DNA of 64,000 nucleotides from Tilletia caries (taxonomy: Eukaryota > Basidiomycota > Exobasidiomycetes > Tilletiales > Tilletiaceae). The notes below the pieces were generated by a model that did not search any database, was not told the DNA's origin, and was given only the letters and a program-made list of their open reading frames with translations. The DNA is taken from positions 1,828,001-1,892,000 of the forward strand of contig JALUTQ010000003.1 of NCBI GenBank assembly GCA_032718865.1, in the 5' to 3' direction. Below are positions 56,526 to 64,000 of the stretch, piece after piece. How positions within the stretch are numbered: the first letter of the stretch is position 1; every line of letters starts with the position of its first letter. A program made the position numbers and the translations under genes.

Positions 56526-59500
56526 GAGGCGGCGAGAGGGGCGGCCGAGGGAGCTGAGGGCCCGGAGATCGTGGCCGGGCTCGTCGAACGTATCGCACCC
56601 TGACGTAGCGCAATCTTCCGCACGGAAACGATGCTTCACCTTTCTTTTGTCTTTTCGTCTTTCATTCGCTAATATGGAGGGTTTCCCCCCAGTGACCTCT
56701 GCGCTCGATGCATACACTGCTGCGCAATACTAATTCATCCACTTCGCACTGTCAAGAACCACGGACCAGCATTCACTTCCTCTAGATCTTTCCCCGTGCA
56801 TTTCCATGGCGAGGTCTTTTCAGGTGACCGAGCATCTCCAAGCTGAACATCTCTCGCCCCTCGCCTGTTCTACTCTGCTTCCCTGACCCTGTCCTTTGAT
56901 TCCCGCAGCTTCTGAACAGACCCGCTCCCCTCCCGGATCGCCCTCGTCGTCTTCTCTGGCCGTGGATGCGTTCGAAGGCAAGACCGGCGTCGGCAACATC
57001 GAGCACTGGTGACCTCAAGGAGCTGCTCGCCTTCACCTTCAGTCGCGTCGCCGGCTACGACGGGCTCTTGGAACCAAGTGCGAGCACGGCGTTGGTCTCG
57101 TGCTGTCGCTGCTGCCCTCGTCTGGGCAACCTGTGACGAAGGAGGAGAGGATGACGGGATATGAAGTGAAATAGGGAGGAGCGGAAAGCGGTGAGTGTGC
57201 CTCCTCTTCCCTTGTGGAAACGAGAGACTGTCAACATATGACTTACACCTCCTTGCCCTTCTGCAGAAGCTGGTTCAGATGCAGAGGATCGTATACGGCC
57301 ATCATGCGAACAGCGAAACGGGAGTATCCTGTTCGGGACGACGTCTTGCGGCGGGCGAACACCAGGCTCAGGACCGGCGAAAGAGCGAACCAAGGGCTTG
57401 ACGGACGGCGAGGAGTAGCAGCAACAACGGCTCGCGCGCTTCATCTCGGGCCTCGGCGTCAAAGTCAATCGAGGACATGCATGAGTAGCGTCGTCATCTT
57501 GCCTTGCTTCCATCAAGATTGTGCTAGAGGTGAGTCTTTTGTCACGCAAATCATCTTTCGCAACGTACGTTTGCTGACAATTGTTCTCGATTCACTCCAA
57601 TGGATCTTCAATAAGCACATTCGTGCCTATCTTCTGGCTAGTTTATTTTCTCCCTAAGAGCCCCCGACTGACTTCTTTCACGCGTATACAATCGGCCGCA
57701 GCTCGCTACCAGAACCATGTTCGTCGCCAGAAGGTCAGCGTCCTCAGTCCTGCGTCACTGCTGTGGGCTCCGATCCTGCTCAAGTCCCCTGTCCCACATC
57801 AATGGCGACACGATCACCGAGGATAGTATACGCTCCAACGTTCCCGTCCTTCTTGGCTGTGACTTGTGCGTTGTGAGTAGTTACGCCCGGAAGTTACCCA
57901 TCATGCTCCCCTTTCTATTCACTCCTTTCAGGGAATCAGGTATAGGCCTTGTACACCCTCACTATTGCAGCTGACAAACAGGATGAGTCTCTGTGTCACC
58001 CTACAGGCCTACATGTACACACTCAGAATTCAGTGTCGTCGCGATTGCTAAACGCTCGGCCCGTCGTGACTAGCTGAAGGTCCGTCCTCTTCGAGCTTTA
58101 TGCTTTTAAGTATACCGACATGCTCACACGACACACGGACCTCATACTTTCTCTTCCTTCGTCAGTTATATCCCACAGCACGCGCCCGGCGCAAGTCTTG
58201 AGATGTCGGGAATGCCTGTTTTAGGGCCGTCAACCTGGCATGCTCGGTCAGAAGGGCCACCCGGGTTTCTTTCGCCCGCGTGAATGTTGCCACTGACAAG
58301 CTTCATATCTCCTTCTCTACTCATCCACCGCGGTATGATATATCTTTCTTTATCTTCCACAGCCAAGCTTCTCGTTTACTCACATTATTTATGGGACCTT
58401 CCTCACCCGCTTGGGATGTACTTTCCCCACTGACCGCCTCTGTCTTTGTTCACCAGTCATCACTACAGAGCAGCCTACACATCTGGATACTGGATCCTGG
58501 CGCAATTTCTTAGCAGGCCACTCCCCGCATCTACGCGAGCTGCGAAGATCATTCTTTCCGTCCTTCGGAAGCGCGTCGTGATGATGCTGCGGAGAAGGGC
58601 ATAAATGAGATCGCCCGCCTTCCGTGAGTGCTACACTTACGGCATGCATAGCGCGTCGCAGGATCATGTACTGACTGTCAGAGTTCGTCGGTCAGCCCTG
58701 CTACCCAGCCTGAACCTCTTGTTGTCCCTCTTCGAGAAGGCCACGTCGTTTCACTTGAACGACCCGCAGAGACCAGATCTCAGCTGCGGTCGATCTCACA
58801 CCTCAAGGCTCAAGTTCTGCTCCGAAGGTGTCTTCCTCCGCTGGTTCTCGCTCCGCAGTTCTTCACTTCTGTCCTTATCTTTGAACCTGACACTGACTAC
58901 CCTCCTTGTTTCAGCGTGTGCATATGAAGAAACTACCGCAAATATGACTTATCTCCCTCCATCTTCCGCTACAACAGCTGCATGTGCGACTATCTCAAGG
59001 CTACCCACACCGAGATTGTTTCCTCCGCCTGCGTATCATCCTCGCTGCCCAGCTCGTCTCTCTGCTCTCATCGCCCCACCAATGCCCTCAGCTTCCGGAA
59101 CAATGATACTGTCAATGTCGCTGGCGCTTCGGCCTCCGCCAATCGCCAACCCCTTCAGTCGTGGTTCGACCACTAATATCGATCCAGAACAGTTACCTCA
59201 GGGATGCCAAGAGTGCTTCGTTCAACTCAGTTTTCCTCAATCATGGAAACACAACGGTCACGAATACAGAGACTTGCTCAACCTCAAAGACCTTGCGGTC
59301 ACCATTTGCTTCTCTTCTCCTCCACAGCTCCCGTCCTGCCATTGTTCACGCTTTCATTTTTCTACTTGCTCACCCTTCGGTCTGCAACTTCTCTCTCTCT
59401 TTTTCCTCTTTTTTTCCGACTGCCTAACAACATAGACGCGCTCTCTAAATCTCTCTCTCTAGTTACGTCGAAGGACAAAAAGTAAGCACCCGGAACGTTC

Positions 59501-61287
59501 CATCGGCGGTCCTGCCCTCTAGCCCATCAACAGAGCTGATGCGAGATCTCCTGATTCTGCAGTGAATCTCACATTGGGTCTCAACTCCCAGCAGATCGAC
59601 GGTTCAAGTTGCCGAGTATGCTCTCTGGAAGGGTTTGTACATGGTACTTTGACATTTGACTTTCGTACCTCATCATCTTACACTCCCTTCTTCACTCTTC
59701 CAGGGGATTCCTGTCCGGTTTCATTCCACCTCGGACGAGTGACGACCGTGGAGCAGTGTATATTCGTTGACCCGCCTTTCTTTGCCTACGTTAACTCCCC
59801 ATGACTTTAACAGTTAGCTCATGAACAGGGATATTATACTTCGACATCCTAGTCGTGGGCTCAGCCGCCGTAACAACACAGCTCTCGTGCTGAGCGGCAG
59901 TACGACAAACCATAACGATAGTACCTTCTCTGCCTACAGAAGAAGTCACCGACTACAGTCTTCATGATGTCCACTTATTTTACACAGTGACTTCTGATCG
60001 CTTGCCAAGGAGGAAGCCCTCTCCGGCGAAGAGGAAGCACAGGTCCCATCACCGGGTGAGTACTATTCCTCTTTCCTAGATCATACTTGCCTCATCTTTG
60101 ATTTGATTGTCATGAGTCATGACTCATGATTTCTTCCTCTGCCTTTTTAAATCTACATACACCCTAACACTCTCCGATGCGGTCATCGCCGCCGTGCTCA
60201 GTCTCGTTTTTCCCCTGTTTTTCTTCTCATTCTCCGAGCGACAGATTGTTCAATTCCGTCCTTCTCGACTCCATATGCCGTCACCCGTCGCCATGTCGTC
60301 TGCTGCCCGAGACTTTCAACTCCTGCTTCTGCCATCTGGAAGGTGAGTAGACCCTGCCATTCGCGTTCTGACTCTTGGTCATCGTCATGTATCTTTGGCC
60401 ATCACTAGCGTACTGCAACACGATTGACTTCCTCACTTTCTCTCCTCTCGCTCATCACTTCTTCGCTCCTTTCCACTTCCTCCTCCTGTTCCCTTCGCAG
60501 AGTCCAGCAGAACTGCGTTCGTCTCAGCGAGCTCGCAAACGGAGCGAATCAGGCTGCACAACTTTGCCCTCCTCGCCATGCGACCATCTTTTCCGACGAA
60601 CGAGGATCGTCTTTGACGCACTGGCCCTCCTGAGACAAACAACTCCACGACACGAAGGCAGCGACACAGCTGAAGGCAGCTGGCAGCAGCAGCAGCGGTA
60701 CTCAGCTGCGGACCATCCCTCGATACATTGATGTCGAAAGGCAAGCGGCAACGGTCCGGGGCCATCGACAGCGGCGATATGCACACTATGCACTGATCCG
60801 CAGCAGCAGAAGAAGGTGGGTCCCGAGTCTTGATTGCCGTGCTTTGGCAGTTAGACCTCGAGTTCTCACGCCGCACTCATTGAACATTCCGCTCCCTCGC
60901 TGAAGCAGCTGATCGCACTCGACCTACTCGACCACCTTATCGGGCTCGGCGTATCGACAGAGCTGCCAAAGGACTTTCGATGGAGTGACTTCCTGCCCTC
61001 GCCCAAGCTCAAAACGATTTGGCCAACTGCCAATACCGTTTGCTGCCATCTGCTTCTCCCGGCCGACCGTGTGGCGATGAACTGTTCGCTGCATACCTCC
61101 TCCGCCGGAGCGCCACCTGTGCCAAGCTCAACTCCTTGGGCCTGCAACGATTTTAACTTCAGTGTTCATAACCAGAAATAAAATAGACATTCTTTTGTAG
61201 AAGTCAGCTAATAGCAATCAGCATGGGTGAACCATTTCGAGGAACGTCTGCGAGGCTGTGTCATGTGTGAGAATCGTCAGCTAGGCA
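56526..61287. other. About 4.8 kb of unassigned, probably relic sequence
   Basis: No complete gene is recognisable. Fragments with protein-like composition include 57001-57070 (STGDLKELLAFTFSRVAGYD), 57290-57420 (MRTAKREYPVRDDVLRRANT), 57717-57870 (MFVARRSASSVLRHCCG) and 60880-61160 on the plus strand (PSLKQLIALDLLDHLIGLGV, ELPKDFRWSDFL). CT-rich tracts, GT-AG-like signals and short open frames are frequent at 58.1-60.5 kb and resemble decayed introns and untranslated regions. Base composition is more AT-rich than in the left part. A highly diverged multi-exon gene cannot be excluded. Confidence 0.4.
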
Positions 61288-61296
61288 ATTCGGGTT

Positions 61297-63546
61297 GGGG
61301 GGTGATAGGGACAAAACCGATTCGGGTAGGCACAAAACCACTGACTAGGCGCAAAACTGTCGCGTCTTCGCGCGTCGCGCGCGTCCCTTCTCCTTTCCCG
61401 TTGTATGCCTCTCTGTACCTCAAAAAATTAGAATCAGCATGCCGCCCTTTCTACGACCCCCGCCCGACGATGCCTTTGACAGCAAAGAGGCAGGGCTGAA
61501 GTTCGCACAGACGTGGGCCAGAGCCGAAGGATACGCAATCGTGATCTATGCATCTTCAAAGAAGGGAAGGTACAACTATCTCCGCTGCGACAGGGGCAGC
61601 AAGTACCGAAACACGCGCAAGATAACGGACGAAGATCGGCAGCGCAAGACATCCACAACCAAGATCGACTGCAAGTTCAGGGCTCGGCTCGTTTGCAATT
61701 CGGAAGGGGGGGTTGGGAGCTGAGCGTGCAGGAGGGAGCCCACATCGACCACGGCCCCACGGAGTCCTGCCTGTCACACTCCATTCAGCGGCGATTCGAT
61801 GCGCTCACGACTGAGCGCGTTCTGGAGCTCGCGCGAACCGGATCTCGTGTCCGTCAGGTCGTTTCCTTGCTTCAAGAGCAGGTTCCGCCGGTGCTCGTCA
61901 CGTCGCGGGACGTATCCAACCTCATCTCCAAGTATCGACGTCAGCTCCTCGAAGGTCGGCCACCGGCTGAAGCCCTTCTCGACTGGCTGAAAGAGCAGAG
62001 CTGGCCGTTCATCGAGAAGCGAGTGCCGGTTTCGGAGAACGCAGATCGCCTGGAGGGGCTGCTTTTTGCCCATCCGCGCGGAATTGAGCTGCTTTGCCGC
62101 TTTGGTGGTGTCGTAGTCATCGATGCTACGTACAGCACAAATCAGCACCGCCTTCCCCTACTTCACATTGTCGGATTTACCAGCTCCAACCGCACATTTA
62201 CTGCCGCCCTCGCCTTTCTTCCCAATGAGACGACAGTCACGTACACATGGGCGCTACAAGCACTTCAGCTCATCGCTCCTACGTGGGAACCGGACGTTCT
62301 CGTTACGGATGAAGACGCGGCTTTGAGCGCGGCTCTAATCAATAGTTTCCCTCCTTCGGTCTCGCAGGTGCTGTGCCAGTGGCACATTCGGCAGAATATG
62401 CAGAAGCACGCGCGAAAACGACTGGTTGACGAGGATCAATACGAGCTTCTGATGAGCGATTTCGACGAAATTCGCGACGCACGGACGTTGGAGCAGCTTA
62501 CCGAGGCCAGAGACGTGTTCTTCGACCACTGGCAAGACTCTCATCCTGCCCTTTGCGACTACCTCGACGAAAAGCTGTCTGCGGAGCATCTTTGGGTATC
62601 GGTCTACATCAATCGGCATCCGCATATGGGGACAAAAGTGACGTCTCGCGCCGAAGGCGCACATGCCACCTTGAAGAATTGGCTTCACTCCCGACACGGC
62701 AGCCTTTTTCAACGTTACGCAGGCCCTGAGGAACCACTTCGTCGTTCAGCACAATCAGATCGCAAGTGACCTCCAGAATGACATGAGCAAAATCCCCATC
62801 ACCATCCTCGGCGACCCTTTCTTCGTACAGGTCTCGAGGACGGTGTCCCGATATGCGCTGAATCTTATAAAGCAACAGGACGAAGTCAGCAGACGCCCTC
62901 GCCACAAAGAGGATGGCTATGCTGCTCCTGTTCCGTGCGACTGTATTTTGCCGCCAACCATGGGACTCCCGTGCTTCCACACGCTGGCTCGATGGCATGC
63001 AACAGGAGAGCCGATTCCTTTGAGGTGCATTCACCCTCAATGGCGCACAGCCGTCGGTCTCGCTCAGGAACGAACGACTAGGCTGTTGGATCCTTTGCAG
63101 CCGGAACAGCGTAGATCTGCAGCCCAACAAGTCGCGTCTGGTCGTCTAATGACCGGAAATGAGGTGGCCCAAAAGGAATTCCAACGCCGGTCCAGACGCT
63201 GCAAGAACTGCCATCAGCCCGGACACAACTCGAGCAGATGCCCTCTGCCTTGCGGACGTTGCAAAGCGGATCATCAACTCGGCCAATGCCCTTTCTGATG
63301 TTTTTCTCTCTTCAGCGTCTCTCTGTTCTCCCAGTCTCCTCCGAATACGATTGATTTCCCATGTTGATTGTTGATTGATGTTTGGATTTGTCTATCTACA
63401 AGTACTGTCTGTTCCGTGACCTTTCACTCCTCTCCACCTACCACCACCATCACTGACTGTCTCACGGTTTTGCGCCCAGTCAGTGGTTTTGTGCGCAGTT
63501 TGAAGTTTTGTCCTTACCCAGGTGAGTTTTGTCCCTATCACCCCCC
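61297..63546 (+). mobile_element. MULE (Mutator-like) DNA transposon, 2,250 bp, complete
   Basis: Terminal inverted repeats start GGGGGGTGATAGGGACAAAA at both ends and continue as imperfect arrays of GGCACAAAACCACTGACT-like units (about 60-90 bp). A 9-bp duplication ATTCGGGTT flanks it (61288-61296, 63547-63555), the length expected for Mutator elements. It carries one transposase gene filling the interior. Confidence 0.94.
61439..63298 (+). pseudogene. MULE transposase (two single-base shifts)
   Basis: From ATG 61439: a FAR1/WRKY-GCM1-like zinc domain (SKEAGLKFAQTWARAEGYAI, YNYLRCDRGSKY, KIDCKFRARLVC). The frame shifts in a run of seven G near 61708, then the DDE core follows: FGGVVVIDATYSTNQHRLPL (first Asp), DVLVTDEDAALSAALI (second Asp), CQWHIRQNMQKHARKRL, and TSRAEGAHATLKNWLHSRHG with the Glu. 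A second shift in a T-run near 62707 leads to QALRNHFVVQHNQIASDL, the SWIM finger PCDCILPPTMGLPCFHTLAR (C-x-C...C-x-H) and a C-terminal knuckle CKNCHQPGHNSSRC. All catalytic residues are kept; both shifts are in homopolymers. Confidence 0.9.
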
Positions 63547-63555
63547 ATTCGGGTT

Positions 63556-64000
63556 TCCGCTTCGGATCACAGAATATGAAGCGACGCGACAGCCAGCCTA
63601 CCACCTCCCGTGCTCTTCAATTCCGACGAGAACATATGCGACGCTAACCGACGAAGACGGTCGTTGCTCAGCTCTCCCTTGCCAAGAATAGCGCTCCCAT
63701 ATCTGACCATCTGGGCGACTGCACCATCAGCACAACATGCTGTGTAGAACCACGAAGGCATTCAGACGGATGCACGGAGAGGAGCGGAGAGAGTGAGGAG
63801 GGTTGGGAGGACTGATGCAGCCCTCGATTGAAAGTCCAAGGCGCGGGGGCAGAAGGCGGAGGACAAGGTCAGGCAGACAACGACAGCCTGTCGCTGCTTC
63901 TTCTCGCGGACGAAGGCGCTCAAGCCCGCCATGGCAGGTCCGACCTGCTCAACCGTCTTGATTCGTTGCGGATCCCTGAATGAAGATGATAGGGAGCGTG
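63556..64000. other. Right-edge stretch
   Basis: The last 445 bp after the MULE show no recognisable gene. A minus-strand open stretch near 63790-63990 (VEQVGPAMAGLSAFVREKKQ) could be the end of a gene outside the window, but I cannot support it further. Confidence 0.3.

Noticed and set aside
61680..61700. CAGGGCTCGGCTC inside the MULE transposase as an element B end
   Set aside because: It is 13 bp of coding sequence (FRARL) with no CGACTATAG repeats beside it and no partner end; a chance match.

Overview
The window is nuclear DNA from a fungus, most likely a basidiomycete. It is GC-rich and compact. The spliceosomal introns are short (about 70-120 nt, GT-AG), and the gene set is a typical fungal one: a four-exon uL3 gene, a three-exon uS14 gene, listerin, a cullin-4-type gene, AAR2, TRM7 and folylpolyglutamate synthase. 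The class cannot be fixed from sequence alone; a smut-type or related yeast-like lineage would fit the base composition.

Left part (1-30.3 kb): ordinary dense euchromatic genes, all with intact frames once introns are removed. In order they are an NKAP-like protein (-, cut by the window edge), COQ10 (-), a BTB/POZ protein (+), cullin-4 (-, 10 exons), a Ser-rich orphan (-), listerin/LTN1 (+), AAR2 (-), folylpolyglutamate synthase (+), TRM7 (-), a LisH/CTLH/WD40 protein (+), uS14/RPS29 (-) and uL3/RPL3 (+). Several pairs are divergent and share a short promoter (COQ10/BTB, AAR2/FPGS, TRM7/WD40, uS14/uL3). Between 10.2 and 12.9 kb lies a gene-poor stretch holding a 447-bp non-autonomous DNA transposon with a TAA target duplication, called element A here.

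Right part (30.3-64 kb): a graveyard of gene relics and mobile elements. An MCM2 relic (31.0-46.6 kb) is split by a second copy of element A. That copy was itself invaded by a DIRS-type tyrosine-recombinase retrotransposon (Gag, RT/RNase H, YR). The retrotransposon was then hit by several copies of a hAT-type MITE (element B, about 714 bp), three of which carry another hAT-type element (element C, about 1,050 bp). Target-site duplications around the five B copies are partly mismatched in a pattern that records two rounds of ectopic recombination: tandem amplification of the retrotransposon 3' end, and an inversion.

Downstream of the MCM2 relic come a fragment of the uL3 3' end, a relic resembling a DUF6604-type protein, a methylenetetrahydrofolate reductase pseudogene, a complete Ty1/copia element (282-bp LTRs differing at one base, AGAAC duplication), a SulP-type transporter pseudogene, about 4.8 kb of unassigned sequence, and a complete MULE transposon (2,250 bp, 9-bp duplication ATTCGGGTT).

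The intact genes serve general cell functions: translation, ribosome quality control, ubiquitin ligation, splicing, tRNA methylation, and folate and ubiquinone metabolism. They do not form a dedicated pathway. The notable story of the window is the layered transposon history in its right half.
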